The notes: generated by a model not told the origin, from the letters alone. Shown: positions 48,969-60,153, counted from the stretch's first letter. The stretch: 64,000 nucleotides of DNA from Planctomycetota bacterium (GCA_029552545.1 JAKPDO010000017.1:62001-126000), one strand, 5' to 3'. Numbers and translations are program-made.

Positions 48969-50113
48969 TGCAGATGCGGAACATTCACAGTCAGGACAAA
49001 GCCGTGGCGGCCCTTCAGCAGGCCTATGCTCAAGGGCGTATTCCCCATGCCTATCTGTTCGTCGGTCCTGACGGCGTCGGCAAATACACCACGGCCAAGG
49101 CCTTCGCCCGCCTGCTGCTTTGCCGGTCCCCCATCCAAAACCCCGACCGCAGCGGCCCCGTCAAGGCGGACAGCTGCGGCCGGTGCCCTTCCTGTCAGCT
49201 GATGGACGCAGGAAATCATCCCGACTTTGTTCTGATTTATAAAGAACTGCTCCAATACACCGAAGAGGGGAAAGATAGAGACGCTCCGCTGGAAATGCCC
49301 GTGGATGTCATCCGCGAATTTTTCATTGATAGGGCGGCCCGAAAACCCGTCATGGGTCCTTATACCGTTTTTGTGATAGACGAGGCGGAGAAAGTAAATG
49401 ACTCCAGTCAAAATGCGATGCTGAAGATTCTGGAAGAGCCGCCTTCGTTCTGCATCATCATCCTCTTGTGCAGCCGTCTGGAGGAAATGCTCCCCACCAC
49501 CCGCTCCCGCTGCCGGATTCTTTCCTTCGGACCGGTCAGCGAAACCGTCATCGTCGGGGAGCTGACGCGAAAAGGAATGGACGCCTCGCAAGCCCTCTTT
49601 TGGGCGCGATTCAGCGAAGGCCGTTTGGGAGAAGCCCTGCACTGGGCCCGGCTCAAGGAAAGCGACAAACCCGTTGACGCCTACGAAATCAAAAAAGAAC
49701 TGGCCGAACGCCTTTGCCGTCTGGAGCCGGCCGACCTGATCGACACAGCCGGATGGCTCATCCAGTCCGCCAAAGCCGTCGGCGATGCCTGGGCCCGACA
49801 AAAACCCAACGTCAGCACCAAAGACCTCTTTCGCACAGCTGAAAAGGGGCTGTTGCGGATGGTCCTGACCCTCTTGGCCGACTTGATGAAGATACCCTAT
49901 TCAGAGGAATCTTCTCTTGTTTACTCGGATCAAATAGAACTTGTCAGACACTTAAGCAAAAAAATAAATGCAGAAGAAGCCGCAGAAAAGATAATCAACA
50001 TCCAGAAACTCCTCGGCTGGGTGGATGCAAACGTCAACGAAAAACTGATTTTCGAGCGGCTCTTGTTAAATTGGACCTTCTCTGATATACTGCCGGTTCG
50101 GTCGGACGATTGA
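48968..50113 (+). CDS. holB: DNA polymerase III subunit delta prime
   Basis: A 381-aa clamp-loader subunit. HAYLFVGPDGVGKYTTAKAF is the P-loop, followed by four zinc-type cysteines (LLLCRSP, then CGRCPSC), FVIDEAEKVN in the Walker B position, the LKILEEPPSF segment and the SRC motif TRSRCRIL. The Walker A ends in KYT instead of KST, and delta prime is usually not an active ATPase. The stop of tmk and the start share one base. The C-terminal third is divergent. dnaX, dnaE and holB of the same holoenzyme are all in this window. Confidence 0.92.
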   Translation: MQMRNIHSQDKAVAALQQAYAQGRIPHAYLFVGPDGVGKYTTAKAFARLLLCRSPIQNPDRSGPVKADSCGRCPSCQLMDAGNHPDFVLIYKELLQYTEEGKDRDAPLEMPVDVIREFFIDRAARKPVMGPYTVFVIDEAEKVNDSSQNAMLKILEEPPSFCIIILLCSRLEEMLPTTRSRCRILSFGPVSETVIVGELTRKGMDASQALFWARFSEGRLGEALHWARLKESDKPVDAYEIKKELAERLCRLEPADLIDTAGWLIQSAKAVGDAWARQKPNVSTKDLFRTAEKGLLRMVLTLLADLMKIPYSEESSLVYSDQIELVRHLSKKINAEEAAEKIINIQKLLGWVDANVNEKLIFERLLLNWTFSDILPVRSDD

Positions 50114-50149
50114 ACCGACCTCAAAAAGGCCCTCGGAGTATGCCTTTCC

Positions 50150-51493
50150 ATGACACAGGATGAGAGCGCAAAAACAAAAGCGCAAAAACATAACAGCAAA
50201 TTGATGCTTGTTCGGTATGGGAAAATGGGGCTTTTGGGCTGGTTCGAGCACAATGAGCCCCAAATCCCCAAAAACAAGCAGTATGTTATCGTCAAAACCG
50301 ACCGCGGCCTCGAATTAGGCCAGCTGGTAGGTCCCTATAACTACAAAGCGGGAAACTACCGTTTTACCCCGGAGCAGGTCGAGGCATATTATACCCAAGG
50401 CAATAAGGATATCTCCATCACCACAGGGGGACGGTTTGTCCGTTTTGCCACCCACGAGGATATCCGGGAACAGGAACACCTGGAGGCATCCGCCATTGAA
50501 GAGGCCAAATGCTGCCAGCGGTTTGCCGATGAGCTCGGCCTGAATATGAAGATTATCGAGGCAGAACATCTTTTCGGGGGCGAACGCATTCTTTTTTATT
50601 TCACCAGCGACGGCAGAGTGGACTTCCGTGAATTGGTGAAAAAACTCGCTCGCGAATATCAGACCCGAATCGAACTTCGCCAAATCGGCTCCCGCGATGA
50701 GGCCCGGCTGGTCAGCGATTACGAAAGCTGCGGGCTCGAATGCTGCTGCAAGCGGTTTTTGAAGATTCTGGACCCCGTAAATATGCGGATGGCCAAACTC
50801 CAGAAAGCCACCCTCGACCCGTCCAAAATCAGCGGCCATTGCGGGCGTCTGAAGTGCTGTTTGCGGTATGAAGACTACACGTATCGGGAGTTAAAAAGCA
50901 AGCTGCCGCCCCGCAATACCCAAGTCCAGACCCCCAAGGGCGTCGGTATCGTCGTAGATTTTCAGGTATTGACTCAGCTGGTTGTTGTTCAGACGCCCGA
51001 CGGCGAAAAGCAGGCCTGGCCACTGGAGGAAATTCAAATCCTGTCCGACAAGCCGGCAGCAACACCGCCGGCGGAAAGTTCGGCATCGGAAGAACCTGAA
51101 GCCTCTGCTTCGCCTCAAGAACAGGAAGAAGTCTCTTTCTCCGACGAAAACTCCGTTCAGTCAGAAACGGTCGAACCAGCCATCCCCGAAGCCCTCGCAG
51201 AGGAGGTTGCCGAAGAAATCGAAGAAGTCATCGACCAAATCGAAGAAGCCCCCTACGAAGATTCAACAGACGAACCGGAGGAGCCGAAATCTTCTGACAG
51301 TGAGGAAAACAACAACAAATCCGAGTCTCCCGCCGCCGCACAAGTCCAGCCCGGACAAGACAAACCGTTTCCGAGAAAAAAACGGCGTAAAAACCGGCGC
51401 CGCCGCAATCGAAACAACCGGAACCTTTCCGGCCGGGAGGGGAACCCTTCGCCTGATTCGAACAATCCTTCAAACGGGAATTCAGCCGTATGA
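50150..51493 (+). CDS. PSP1 domain protein, RicT/YaaT-like, with charged tail
   Basis: A 447-aa protein. The first 290 residues match the PSP1/RicT family: [24 protein letters not shown], the cysteine-rich core [15 protein letters not shown] and [14 protein letters not shown], and [12 protein letters not shown]. In Bacillus RicT joins RicA and RicF in a Fe-S complex that affects RNA processing and phosphorelay. The remaining 150 residues are unlike RicT: a long Glu/Ser/Pro-rich acidic stretch, then a strongly basic [17 protein letters not shown] block near the end, which suggests RNA or nucleic acid binding. It sits holB-yaaT-metG as in firmicutes. The last 4 nt overlap metG. Confidence 0.88.
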   Translation: MTQDESAKTKAQKHNSKLMLVRYGKMGLLGWFEHNEPQIPKNKQYVIVKTDRGLELGQLVGPYNYKAGNYRFTPEQVEAYYTQGNKDISITTGGRFVRFATHEDIREQEHLEASAIEEAKCCQRFADELGLNMKIIEAEHLFGGERILFYFTSDGRVDFRELVKKLAREYQTRIELRQIGSRDEARLVSDYESCGLECCCKRFLKILDPVNMRMAKLQKATLDPSKISGHCGRLKCCLRYEDYTYRELKSKLPPRNTQVQTPKGVGIVVDFQVLTQLVVVQTPDGEKQAWPLEEIQILSDKPAATPPAESSASEEPEASASPQEQEEVSFSDENSVQSETVEPAIPEALAEEVAEEIEEVIDQIEEAPYEDSTDEPEEPKSSDSEENNNKSESPAAAQVQPGQDKPFPRKKRRKNRRRRNRNNRNLSGREGNPSPDSNNPSNGNSAV

Positions 51494-53490
51494 CACGAAA
51501 ACTGATTGTCACTTCCGCCCTGCCGTATGCCAACGGTCCGATTCACATCGGCCATCTGGTTGAATACATCCAGACCGACATCTGGGTCCGATTCCAGAAG
51601 GCCTGCGGAAACGAATGCTACTACTTCTGTGCGGATGATACCCACGGCACCCCGATTATGATTCGCTCCCGCTCTGAAGGAATTCCGCCGGAAAAACTCA
51701 TTGAGCGGATGCACAAAGAACACCTGCGGGATTTTACCGGCTTTCAAATCCGGTTCGACAATTACTACAGCACCCATTCAGAAGAAAACCGCCAGCTGAG
51801 CGAACGCATTTATCAGGGGGCTCTCCGCGCGGGTTCGATTATCAAAAAGACGATCCAGCAGGCCTACGATGAACAGGAGAAAATGTGGCTGCCCGACCGC
51901 TACATCAAAGGCACCTGCCCCCGCTGCAAGGCTGAAGGCCAGTACGGCGACTCCTGCGATGCCTGCGGAGCCCATTATCAGACCACCGAACTGATAAATC
52001 CGGTCAGCGTCATCAGCGGAAAACCGCCGGTCCTGAAGGAAAGCGTGCACTACTTTTTCCGGCTGAGCGACTACGAGACCGCTCTCAAAGACCTGTTCGC
52101 CAAAGGGTACGTCCAAGACTCCGTCCGCAATAAGCTGGATGAGTGGTTTGCGGCGGGCCTGAAAGACTGGGACATCTCACGCGACGGTCCCTACTTCGGT
52201 TTTAAGATTCCCGGCGAGCAGGACAAATACTTTTATGTCTGGCTGGACGCCCCCATCGGCTATATGGCCTCCTGCAAGAACTTCTGCGACCGAAACGGAA
52301 TGGACTTCGAGCAGGTCTGGAACAGCGGCGAGTACGAAATCTGCCATTTTATCGGCAAGGATATTATGTATTTTCACGCCCTGTTCTGGCCGGCTTTGCT
52401 GATGAGCGCCTCCCTGCGGGTGCCGACCAAACTGTTTGTGCACGGCTTCCTGACCGTCAACGGCCAGAAAATGAGCAAAAGCAAGGGCACCTTTATCACC
52501 GCCGAAACTTATCTGAAACACCTGGACCCGCAGTATCTTCGCTACTATTACGCCTCCAAGCTCACCGGCGATGTGAGCGACATTGACTTAAATCTGGAGG
52601 ATTTCATCAGCCGCGTCAATGCGGACCTGGTCGGCAAACTGGCCAATCTGGCCAGCCGATGCGTTCCGATGCTCACGCAGAAACTGAACGGCCGGCTCGG
52701 CCGACTGGATGAAAAAGGAAACGCCCTGCTGGAACAGATGCAGACGGCCTGCGAAAAAATCAAGGCCGACTATGAAGCCCTCAATTACGCCTCTGCGGTG
52801 AGGACGATCGCCTCGCTGGCCGATATCTGCAACCGCTTCGTCGAGGAGGCCCAGCCCTGGGTAACGCTCAAAAGCGACCCGGAGAAAACCCGGACTGACC
52901 TGACGGCCGTCCTGAATGCCGTCAAGGTGCTGACGATTTATCTGAAACCGATTCTGCCGGTCTTTGCAGAAAAAATCGAAGCCGTTCTGGATATTCCGCC
53001 TCTGACATTTGCCCAGGTCGAACAGCGGCTTGAAAACAAACCGATTCGTCCTTATATCCGTCTGGTGGAACGAATAGAAAAAGAAAAGGTGGACGCTATG
53101 CTCGAAGAAAGCAGACAAGAAACGGCACCGGCTCAGCCGGCCCAGCTGGAAGAACCGCTCGCCCCGGAATGCACGATTGACGATTTCGCGAAAGTGGACC
53201 TGCGGATTGCCCGCATCAGCCGAGCCGAGCGGGTCGAAGGTGCGGACAAACTGCTCGCCCTCGAACTGGATTTGGGGGCCCTGAAAAAGAATGTCTTTGC
53301 CGGCATTGCCAAGGCCTACAAACCGGAGGATTTGGTCGGCCGGCTGGTCGTCTGCGTGGCCAATCTGAAACCGCGAAAGATGAAATTCGGCGTCTCCGAC
53401 GGGATGGTCTGCGCCGCCGGCTCCGGCGGGGACCAGATTTTCCTCCTGACGGTGGACCCCGGCGCCAAACCCGGCCAGCGCGTCCACTAA
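51490..53490 (+). CDS. metG: Methionyl-tRNA synthetase
   Basis: A 666-aa class I synthetase. HIGH motif in [10 protein letters not shown] near the N-terminus, zinc knuckle [18 protein letters not shown] (C-x2-C-x9-C-x2-C), KMSKSKGTF near residue 327, an alpha-helical anticodon domain, and a C-terminal EMAP/Trbp111-type tRNA-binding domain (from about residue 565, [20 protein letters not shown]) linked by a Pro/Ala/Glu-rich hinge. Full length, as in E. coli MetG. The start overlaps the PSP1 gene stop (ATGA). Confidence 0.97.
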   Translation: MTRKLIVTSALPYANGPIHIGHLVEYIQTDIWVRFQKACGNECYYFCADDTHGTPIMIRSRSEGIPPEKLIERMHKEHLRDFTGFQIRFDNYYSTHSEENRQLSERIYQGALRAGSIIKKTIQQAYDEQEKMWLPDRYIKGTCPRCKAEGQYGDSCDACGAHYQTTELINPVSVISGKPPVLKESVHYFFRLSDYETALKDLFAKGYVQDSVRNKLDEWFAAGLKDWDISRDGPYFGFKIPGEQDKYFYVWLDAPIGYMASCKNFCDRNGMDFEQVWNSGEYEICHFIGKDIMYFHALFWPALLMSASLRVPTKLFVHGFLTVNGQKMSKSKGTFITAETYLKHLDPQYLRYYYASKLTGDVSDIDLNLEDFISRVNADLVGKLANLASRCVPMLTQKLNGRLGRLDEKGNALLEQMQTACEKIKADYEALNYASAVRTIASLADICNRFVEEAQPWVTLKSDPEKTRTDLTAVLNAVKVLTIYLKPILPVFAEKIEAVLDIPPLTFAQVEQRLENKPIRPYIRLVERIEKEKVDAMLEESRQETAPAQPAQLEEPLAPECTIDDFAKVDLRIARISRAERVEGADKLLALELDLGALKKNVFAGIAKAYKPEDLVGRLVVCVANLKPRKMKFGVSDGMVCAAGSGGDQIFLLTVDPGAKPGQRVH

Positions 53491-53532
53491 AATCTTTGGT
53501 TTGCTTGCAGGAGAGGGAACCGCGAAAACTCT

Positions 53533-53913
53533 ATGAAAAAATCGATCGAAGAAATTGCACGGCAGGACGGTCGATACGACCCGAAGGCCCTGAAGTTTGT
53601 TTTTGAAGGACTGGCGGAGACAATCGACAAGATTCGAAAAGACGAAGGAGACCCGGCCCACCCCCGCCACATCACCGGACAGGAACTGGCCTGGGGACTG
53701 GCGGATTTGGCGCGTCAGCGGTGGGGCCGGCTGGCGGAGATGGTGCTCAACCAGTGGGGCGTTCGAACCACCCGCGACTTCGGCGAGATTGTGTATCTGA
53801 TGATTGCCAACGACTGGATGACCTGTCAGGAAAGCGACAGCATCGACGATTTCAACAATGTCTTCGACTTCAAAACGGTCTTCGAAGACCACTATTCGTT
53901 CGACAGCCGCTGA
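53533..53913 (+). CDS. Verrucomicrobia/Planctomycetes-restricted protein (Minf_1886 family)
   Basis: A 126-aa protein matching what I remember of the Minf_1886/Plancto_Ver family, restricted to Verrucomicrobia and Planctomycetes. Typical features: YDPKALKFVFEGLAETI, a central HITGQELAWGLADLARQRWG, and a C-terminal IVYLMIANDWMTCQESDSID with Asp/Glu-rich end FDFKTVFE. It looks like a small helical domain; function is unknown. It lies 42 nt after metG, probably in the same transcript. Its last 22 nt overlap the convergent miaA gene. Confidence 0.85.
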   Translation: MKKSIEEIARQDGRYDPKALKFVFEGLAETIDKIRKDEGDPAHPRHITGQELAWGLADLARQRWGRLAEMVLNQWGVRTTRDFGEIVYLMIANDWMTCQESDSIDDFNNVFDFKTVFEDHYSFDSR

Positions 53914-54842
53914 GCCGAATCCAGCATCTGAAGACACCGCTGGAGCACCGTCTGAAGTGTATCCTCCGGTCCGATGTCAATCCAGCGCACCCCGCAGAAG
54001 GTCTTAAACCAGGTCCGCTGGGCCTTGGCCAGCCGGCGCGTATTGATTTTGATTTGCTCAATCGTATCCTCCAGCGGCCGCTTGCCTTCGAGGTGCTCAA
54101 TCATCTCCGCATAGCCAATGGCCGCCCGGGCCTGCGGACTCATCGGACGGGGTTCATTCAGCAGCCCCCGCACCTCCTCGAGGAAGCCCTCGTCCATCAT
54201 CTTTTTGACCCGCTGATTGATGCGTCGGTTTTCGAGCTCCTTCGGCCGGCGCAGCCCGATAACCGTCCAGCCCTCCGGCTCCCGGCGGGTCCACTGCCGC
54301 TGAAACGAGCTGATGGGCCTGCCGGTCAGCCGATAAACCTCCAGGGCCCGTATGATGCGTTTTTGGTCGTTCGGATGAATCCGCCCGGCGGCCTCGGGGT
54401 CCACCCGAACCAATTCCTGGTGAAGTGCCTCCAGCCCCTTTTGCTCAATCTCCTGCCGGATTTGCTCCCGCAGGGCCGCATCCGTTCCCGGCCCTTCAAA
54501 CAGCCCATACAGCAGGGCCTTGATATACATTGCCGTGCCCCCCACCGCAATCACGGGCTTTTGGGCCTCTGCAATCGCCTCAATTGCCTGATGTGCCATA
54601 TCCAGAAATTGGTCCACACTGAACGATTCCCACGGCTCGACCACATCTACCAGGTAGTACGGCAGCTGTTTTCTCTTTTCCAGAGGCGGTTTGGCCGTCC
54701 CGATATCCATCCGGCGATAGACCTTCATTGAATCGATACTGATGATGCCCCCGCCGAGTGTGCGGGCCAGCTCAAAAGCCAGGGCTCCTTTGCCGGAGGC
54801 CGTCACCCCCAAAATCAGTATCTTTTTTTGTCCGGAATCCAC
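53892..54842 (-). CDS. miaA: tRNA dimethylallyltransferase MiaA
   Basis: An enzyme of about 316 aa that prenylates A37 of tRNAs reading UNN codons, the first step to ms2i6A. P-loop ILGVTASGKGALAFEL (a GPTASGKS variant ending in glycine where serine is normal), IISIDSMKVYRRMDIGTAKP with the substrate aspartate, the VDVVEPWESFSVDQF segment, GGTAMYIKALLYGLFEG, and LVRVDPEAAGRIHPNDQKRIIRALE. The start is best read as GTG 54842 with GGGAG upstream; a TTG at 54854 is in frame. Its dimethylallyl diphosphate substrate derives from the pathway started by the nearby dxs. Confidence 0.93.
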   Translation of the reverse strand: MDSGQKKILILGVTASGKGALAFELARTLGGGIISIDSMKVYRRMDIGTAKPPLEKRKQLPYYLVDVVEPWESFSVDQFLDMAHQAIEAIAEAQKPVIAVGGTAMYIKALLYGLFEGPGTDAALREQIRQEIEQKGLEALHQELVRVDPEAAGRIHPNDQKRIIRALEVYRLTGRPISSFQRQWTRREPEGWTVIGLRRPKELENRRINQRVKKMMDEGFLEEVRGLLNEPRPMSPQARAAIGYAEMIEHLEGKRPLEDTIEQIKINTRRLAKAQRTWFKTFCGVRWIDIGPEDTLQTVLQRCLQMLDSAQRLSNE

Positions 54843-54940
54843 CGCCGCTCCCAAACGGCCGTTTCGTTTTTTCTATCTTATTTTTGATTGAGATTTGATA
54901 TAATATCTGTTTTTCAGAAAGAATCCAGTTTGGACATATA

Positions 54941-55858
54941 ATGGACGTGCAGAATCTTGAAAAATCCGTCTCCGAAATACCCTTTTCGGAGGAATTGACT
55001 GCCTGTGCCGAGGCGACTGACCGAACCCTTCGCCGGCTCCTGGACGGTCAGAAAGACATTCCGTCTCGTCTGAAAGAGGCGATGATTTATACCGTTCTCA
55101 GTCCGGGCAAACGCATCCGTGCCGCCCTCGTTCAGTGGTGCTGCCGGGTTGTCTCCGGACAAGTGAATGAAAACGCCCTGAACACCGCCGCCGCGGTGGA
55201 AATGGTGCATACCTATTCACTGATTCACGACGACCTGCCGGCGATGGATGATGATGATTTCCGTCGGAGCCGGCCCAGCTGCCATAAGCAGTTTGACGAA
55301 GCCACAGCGATTCTGGCCGGCGATGCCCTGCTGACGTTTGCTTTTGAAGTGCTCGCCGCAGAAATCACTCCTCCTCAAACGGCCGTTCAGATGGTGCGGA
55401 TATTGGCCGAGGCCGCCGGCCCGGCCGGAATGATTGCCGGACAAATCAAAGACCTCCAAAGCCAGGGCGTTGAGGGAACTTTGTCTGAGCTCCAATCCAT
55501 CCACATCTGCAAAACAGGACGGATGTTTGCCGCCTCTGCGGAATTAGGCGCCGTCGCAGGCCGCGCCTCTGAGAAACACCAAAAAGCCCTGGCCCGATTC
55601 GGACTGGATATCGGGCTGGGGTTTCAGATTGCCGATGACCTGCTGGACGTCTCTGCAACCAGTGAACAGCTGGGCAAAACCGCCGGCAAGGACAGCCGCC
55701 AGAAAAAACTCACCTATCCGTCTCTGGTCGGAATCGAAAAGGCCCGTCAGATTGCCGAACAAATCACGCAGCGGGCCCTGGAGGATTTATCCTGTTTCGG
55801 CTCCGAAGCGGACATCCTGCGGCGGCTCGCCGTCGAACTTTTGAATCGAAAAAGGTAA
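54941..55858 (+). CDS. ispA: Polyprenyl diphosphate synthase (farnesyl/geranylgeranyl type)
   Basis: A 305-aa trans-prenyltransferase that joins isopentenyl and allylic diphosphates. The first Asp-rich motif is in SLIHDDLPAMDDDDFRR (DDxxxxD type of short-chain synthases), the second is IADDLLDV; GKRIRAAL and GQIKDLQSQG are also seen. The exact product length, C15 or C20, cannot be set. A TATAAT lies at 54899-54904, without a clear -35. It begins the ispA-dxs-nadK series, 3 nt before dxs, as in many bacteria where isoprenoid genes cluster. Confidence 0.92.
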   Translation: MDVQNLEKSVSEIPFSEELTACAEATDRTLRRLLDGQKDIPSRLKEAMIYTVLSPGKRIRAALVQWCCRVVSGQVNENALNTAAAVEMVHTYSLIHDDLPAMDDDDFRRSRPSCHKQFDEATAILAGDALLTFAFEVLAAEITPPQTAVQMVRILAEAAGPAGMIAGQIKDLQSQGVEGTLSELQSIHICKTGRMFAASAELGAVAGRASEKHQKALARFGLDIGLGFQIADDLLDVSATSEQLGKTAGKDSRQKKLTYPSLVGIEKARQIAEQITQRALEDLSCFGSEADILRRLAVELLNRKR

Positions 55859-55861
55859 GCT

Positions 55862-57850
55862 ATGAGCTCCATCGAAGGTCCATCGAAACAGACTGCATCC
55901 ATCTTAGAGCGTATCCGTCAGCCGGCGGACCTGCGGACCCTTTCCACCGCCGAACTGGAACAGCTGGCCGGTGAAATCCGTCAGCTCATCACCGAAGCCG
56001 TCAGCCGCCGCGGGGGCCACCTGGCCAGCAATCTGGGCGTCGTGGAACTGACCATCGCTCTGCACTATGTCTTTGACTTCTACAAAGACCGGCTGCTCTG
56101 GGATGTCGGCCATCAGTGTTATGCCCACAAAATCCTCACCGGACGGAAAGACCGCCTGCTTCAGCTGCGTCAGGAAAACGGACTGAGCGGGTTTCCTTCT
56201 CCCGAAGAAAGCCCGGCGGATGTGTTCAGCGTCGGCCATGCCGGCACGTCCATCGCCACGGCCATTGGAATGGCCCTGGGGGCCCAGCACAACAAAACCG
56301 AAGAGAAAATCGTGGCCTTCGTCGGGGATGCAAGCATCGTCAACGGTCTTTCGTTTGAGGCCCTCAACAACCTCGGACTGGTCAAGCGGCAGCTGCTGAT
56401 TGTCCTGAACGACAATTCAATGGCTATCGACACCACCCAGGGTTCGCTGGCCTCTCTGCTCTCGCGGGTGCGGCTGAGCCATACCTACGAAGACATCCGC
56501 CAGACAACCGCGATGATCTTAAACCACCTGCCGGTTATCGGCAAACCAATGGAGGAGGCCCTTCAGAATCTGAAAAAAACCATCCGTATGGCGATTTCTC
56601 CCAGCCGCCTTTTTGAAAGTCTGAACATTCATTATTTCGGCCCGGTGGACGGACACGATATCGGCTCGCTGATTCAGATTTTCAAAGGGCTGTCCGAATT
56701 GGACCGTCCGGCCATCCTTCACGTGTTCACCAGGAAAGGCAAGGGGTTTACACCGGCGGACAAAAACCCCCGCCGCTTTCACAGCACCGGTCCCTTTGTG
56801 ATGAACGGGGAATCCGTCTCCCCCAGCCCGCAGGGACGCACGTTTACCGATGCTTTCAGTGACGCCCTGCTGAAGGCGGCTCAGAACAATCCGCGAATTA
56901 TTGCCATCACGGCTGCCATGTCCGACGGCACAGGGCTTTCAAAATTCCGTCAGCAGTTCCCGGAGCGGTACTATGACGTGGGAATTGCCGAAAGCGCCGC
57001 CGTGGACATCGCCGCAGGTCTGGCCAAACAGGGCCTTCAGCCGGTTGTGTGCATTTATTCCACTTTTTTGCAGCGAAGCTTTGACCAGATTTTTCAGGAA
57101 GTCTCGCTCCAGAATCTGCCGGTGGTTTTCTGCATCGACCGAGCCGGAGCCGTCGGAGATGACGGACCGACCCATCACGGCCTGTGGGACATCGGGTATC
57201 TGCGGATGCTGCCGAATCTGATTCTGATCTCCCCCGCCAATGAAAAGGAAATGGAAGGGGCTCTGCACTACGCCTTCCAGCAAAAGCAGCCCGTGGCCAT
57301 TCGCTATCCCCGGGACCTGGTACCCGTCTGTCCCCCCGCCTCCGAAATCGGAAAGGAGCCGTTCCGGACAGGCCGCAGTGTTTGGGTCCGCCGAGCCGAA
57401 TCGGAGTGGGTCATCGCGGCCCTGGGGCCTTTGACAGCCGAGGCGCTCCAGGCCGCAGAAGAACTGGCTCAGGAGGGAATCGAAGTATCCGTCATCAATG
57501 CCCGTTTCGCCAAACCGATTGACCCGGCTCTGGTTGAGCTCTTTGCCCAGGGCAAAACGGTGATCGTGCTCGAAGACCACAGTCGTGCAGGCGGATTCGG
57601 GGAAGCCCTGCTGGCTGAAGCCGCTCAAAGGGCCTTTGTCGAAAAACGTCCGGACATCCATACCGCTATCGGAAAAGCCGTCCTGCTGGCCGGACCGGAT
57701 GACCAATATATCCCTGTCGCCAAAAGGCAAACCCAGATGAAATGGATGGGGCTGACGGCGGAAAACATTGCTGAAACCATAAGAAAACTGGCTTCCGCGG
57801 ACCTGTCTGTCCGATGCAAGGAAGAATCGATACGGAGCAGAAGACAATGA
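55862..57850 (+). CDS. dxs: 1-deoxy-D-xylulose-5-phosphate synthase
   Basis: A 662-aa thiamin-diphosphate enzyme that condenses pyruvate and glyceraldehyde 3-phosphate, the entry step to the MEP isoprenoid pathway and a precursor of thiazole and pyridoxal. Seen: [36 protein letters not shown], the ThDP motif [45 protein letters not shown] and the PTHHG loop. The C-terminal transketolase domain closes with [17 protein letters not shown]. It links two clusters in this window: isoprenoids and, through ThiG, thiamin, which is also its own cofactor. It overlaps nadK by 4 nt. Confidence 0.97.
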   Translation: MSSIEGPSKQTASILERIRQPADLRTLSTAELEQLAGEIRQLITEAVSRRGGHLASNLGVVELTIALHYVFDFYKDRLLWDVGHQCYAHKILTGRKDRLLQLRQENGLSGFPSPEESPADVFSVGHAGTSIATAIGMALGAQHNKTEEKIVAFVGDASIVNGLSFEALNNLGLVKRQLLIVLNDNSMAIDTTQGSLASLLSRVRLSHTYEDIRQTTAMILNHLPVIGKPMEEALQNLKKTIRMAISPSRLFESLNIHYFGPVDGHDIGSLIQIFKGLSELDRPAILHVFTRKGKGFTPADKNPRRFHSTGPFVMNGESVSPSPQGRTFTDAFSDALLKAAQNNPRIIAITAAMSDGTGLSKFRQQFPERYYDVGIAESAAVDIAAGLAKQGLQPVVCIYSTFLQRSFDQIFQEVSLQNLPVVFCIDRAGAVGDDGPTHHGLWDIGYLRMLPNLILISPANEKEMEGALHYAFQQKQPVAIRYPRDLVPVCPPASEIGKEPFRTGRSVWVRRAESEWVIAALGPLTAEALQAAEELAQEGIEVSVINARFAKPIDPALVELFAQGKTVIVLEDHSRAGGFGEALLAEAAQRAFVEKRPDIHTAIGKAVLLAGPDDQYIPVAKRQTQMKWMGLTAENIAETIRKLASADLSVRCKEESIRSRRQ

Positions 57851-58731
57851 AACCTCTTTCCCTGATTCTGTTCGGCGATGCCCGCAAGGCCTATGCCAAA
57901 GAGGCCCTCGAGCGATTTCTTGCCTTTGCGCAGGGTCGTGCCCGGATTTTGGCCAACTGTATGGAGAATCCATGCTCGCTGGATGTTCTCAAACAGGCCG
58001 ACTACGCCGTGGTCTTCGGCGGCGACGGAACCCTGCTTTCCGCCGCCCGGCAGCTGTGCCAATCCAAGATTCCGGTCATCGGCGTCAATGTCGGCAAACT
58101 CGGTTTTCTGGCGGAATTCAGCATCGAAGAGCTGCTCGAGCAGTTTGACCGCATCGCCTCCGGTCAGGTCGTCATCGAAGAACGAATGGTTCTGCAGTGT
58201 TCCCTGCACCGCCGACGTCAGGAGATTTTTTCCTCCACGGCGGTCAATGACGTGGTGATTACCGCCGGTTCGCCGTTCAGCATAATTGAACTGCAGATTT
58301 TCATCGAAGGCCAGACTTTGGCCGGCTGCATCGGGGACGGCATTATCGTGTCCACTCCGACCGGCTCAACCGCATACAATCTGTCCGCCGGAGGTCCGAT
58401 TCTGGCGGCCAACCTGTCGGCGTTTGTTCTGACTCCGATTTGTCCTCATTCGCTCAGCTTTCGTCCGGTTGTCATTGCAGCGGATCGCCGCGTCGAGATC
58501 TCCCCGCTTCGGGTCAACCAGCAAACCTCTCTGCTTCTGGACGGCCAGGTACAAAGTCAACTGGAGAAGGAGGATGTGATTCGAATCCAAAAGCACGAGG
58601 GGCGATTCCTCGTGGTGAATAACCCGCTTCGTACCCAATGGGACACGCTGGCTTCCAAACTTCATTGGGCCCGCAAGCCGGGATATACCCTATCCAATGA
58701 ACCCAAACCAGACGGCAAAAGGAAAAGATAA
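57847..58731 (+). CDS. nadK: NAD kinase
   Basis: A 294-aa enzyme that phosphorylates NAD to NADP. The GGDGT motif is seen in [15 protein letters not shown] and the NAD-binding segment in [34 protein letters not shown] lies between them as expected. The ATG at 57847 overlaps the dxs stop (ATGA) and has GGAG about 10 nt upstream; the longer frame is not needed. NADPH from this branch is used by the MEP pathway, which fits the neighbours. Confidence 0.96.
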   Translation: MKPLSLILFGDARKAYAKEALERFLAFAQGRARILANCMENPCSLDVLKQADYAVVFGGDGTLLSAARQLCQSKIPVIGVNVGKLGFLAEFSIEELLEQFDRIASGQVVIEERMVLQCSLHRRRQEIFSSTAVNDVVITAGSPFSIIELQIFIEGQTLAGCIGDGIIVSTPTGSTAYNLSAGGPILAANLSAFVLTPICPHSLSFRPVVIAADRRVEISPLRVNQQTSLLLDGQVQSQLEKEDVIRIQKHEGRFLVVNNPLRTQWDTLASKLHWARKPGYTLSNEPKPDGKRKR

Positions 58732-58743
58732 AGAGGCCTTTCT

Positions 58744-60153
58744 ATGAACGGAAAAATCTTTCTTGTTTCAGCGGTCTTTTCTGCGGCAATATCGGCAGCG
58801 TGGGCGGCAGAAGCCCCGGGGGCCCGTTCCCCGATCGGCTCTCCCACTCAGGTCCCCAGCGCCAACCGAACGGCGGCTATTCCCAGCCAGCCCAACCTGT
58901 ATGGGTATGTCGGCAATCTGACTATGACCGGCAACATCGGCGGCGGACGGCATTTCCGCGGCTTCGTCCCCTACAGCTCCAGCGACTACATCGACCGACG
59001 GCTTTTAGACCCGCAGTCGAGGGCTGTCAGTTCTTTTTTGAGGCGCTCCGCACAGGCCGAAGCGTTCTTCGACCCCCGGCAAACGGTAACCTCCCTTCAG
59101 CGTCCCGGCGGTTCCGGGTTGGGGGCACCGACCATTCCGCCGCAAGTACGCGCGACGGCCTCCAAACAATGGCTCGAATCCTTTGATATTGCCGATGTCA
59201 TCCGTCCGCCGCAGCAGCGGCCTTTAGCCCCTTCCACCCAGACCCTCGAATCCATCCTGCAGCAGCATCTGACTCAAAAAACAGCCGAAAAAAGCAGGAA
59301 AATCGTCCCCCTTGACCCGCTGCAGACTGTTCCGCCCGGAATGGACCTTTCGAAACCCTCTTCAGAAGCAAAACCGGCCCCGCTTCTGACAGACAAAACG
59401 GCACCAAAGCCCGAATCGGAAGAATCCACCTCTTCATCCCAAAGCATTTATGCTCAGATACGGCGGCAGCTGGGACTGAGCAGAGACAATGAGCAGCCCG
59501 AAAAAGAAACCCTGTTAACTGCTGAAGAGCCGGCCGCTCCCGAAGAAAAAACCAAACCGCAGCCCTCTTCTTCCCGCTCCGGTCTGCGGATGCGTCCGGA
59601 GGATTTTGTGAATCCGGCGGACGGGCGAGCGGTCCGGCAGGACTATCCGGACTTCGAACACTTAGCGGCGGCACGAGCCGAAGACTATCTGTTTTTAGGG
59701 GAAGAGTTTCTCAAAAACGGTCAATATTACAAGGCCGCAGACGCCTTTGAACTGGCTTCTGTCTGGGACCGCAAGAATCCGCTGCTGGTGCTGGCCCGCT
59801 CGCACGCCCTGTTTGCGGCGGGGGAATATATGAGCAGCGCCTTTTATCTGAGCCAGGCCATCGAGATGGAGCCGAAGGTTCTCGAAAGCCGTTTTGACTG
59901 GGCCTCCCTGCTGAACAGCCGCGATGCCTTCGAAAACCGGCTCACGGAACTGTCCACCTGGCAGCAGCGGAGCAACTCCCCGGAATTGGCCCTGCTGATG
60001 GGTTATGTACTCTTCCAGGACGGCAAACTGACTCGCGCACGGATTTCCGCAGAATACGCTGAAGATATGATGCCGGACAGTCAGGCGGCCAAGATTCTTG
60101 TCCAGGCCGTTCAGGCGGCGCTCCAATCCGCCCCCTCTCCTGCGGCCCCCTAA
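58744..60153 (+). CDS. Secreted protein with C-terminal TPR-like repeats
   Basis: A 469-aa protein of unknown function. Residues 1-22 are a signal peptide (MNGKIFLVSAVFSAAISAAWAA). The middle 250 residues are low-complexity and rich in Pro, Ser, Glu and Gln, likely disordered. From about residue 310 there are at least two TPR-like repeats (LFLGEEFLKNGQYYKAADAF, then LARSHALFAAGEYMSSAFYL), usually a scaffold for protein binding. GAGG precedes ATG 58744. It follows nadK by 12 nt and lies 12 nt before the helicase gene, so it may share their transcript, though a role in the envelope is more likely. Confidence 0.75.
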   Translation: MNGKIFLVSAVFSAAISAAWAAEAPGARSPIGSPTQVPSANRTAAIPSQPNLYGYVGNLTMTGNIGGGRHFRGFVPYSSSDYIDRRLLDPQSRAVSSFLRRSAQAEAFFDPRQTVTSLQRPGGSGLGAPTIPPQVRATASKQWLESFDIADVIRPPQQRPLAPSTQTLESILQQHLTQKTAEKSRKIVPLDPLQTVPPGMDLSKPSSEAKPAPLLTDKTAPKPESEESTSSSQSIYAQIRRQLGLSRDNEQPEKETLLTAEEPAAPEEKTKPQPSSSRSGLRMRPEDFVNPADGRAVRQDYPDFEHLAAARAEDYLFLGEEFLKNGQYYKAADAFELASVWDRKNPLLVLARSHALFAAGEYMSSAFYLSQAIEMEPKVLESRFDWASLLNSRDAFENRLTELSTWQQRSNSPELALLMGYVLFQDGKLTRARISAEYAEDMMPDSQAAKILVQAVQAALQSAPSPAAP

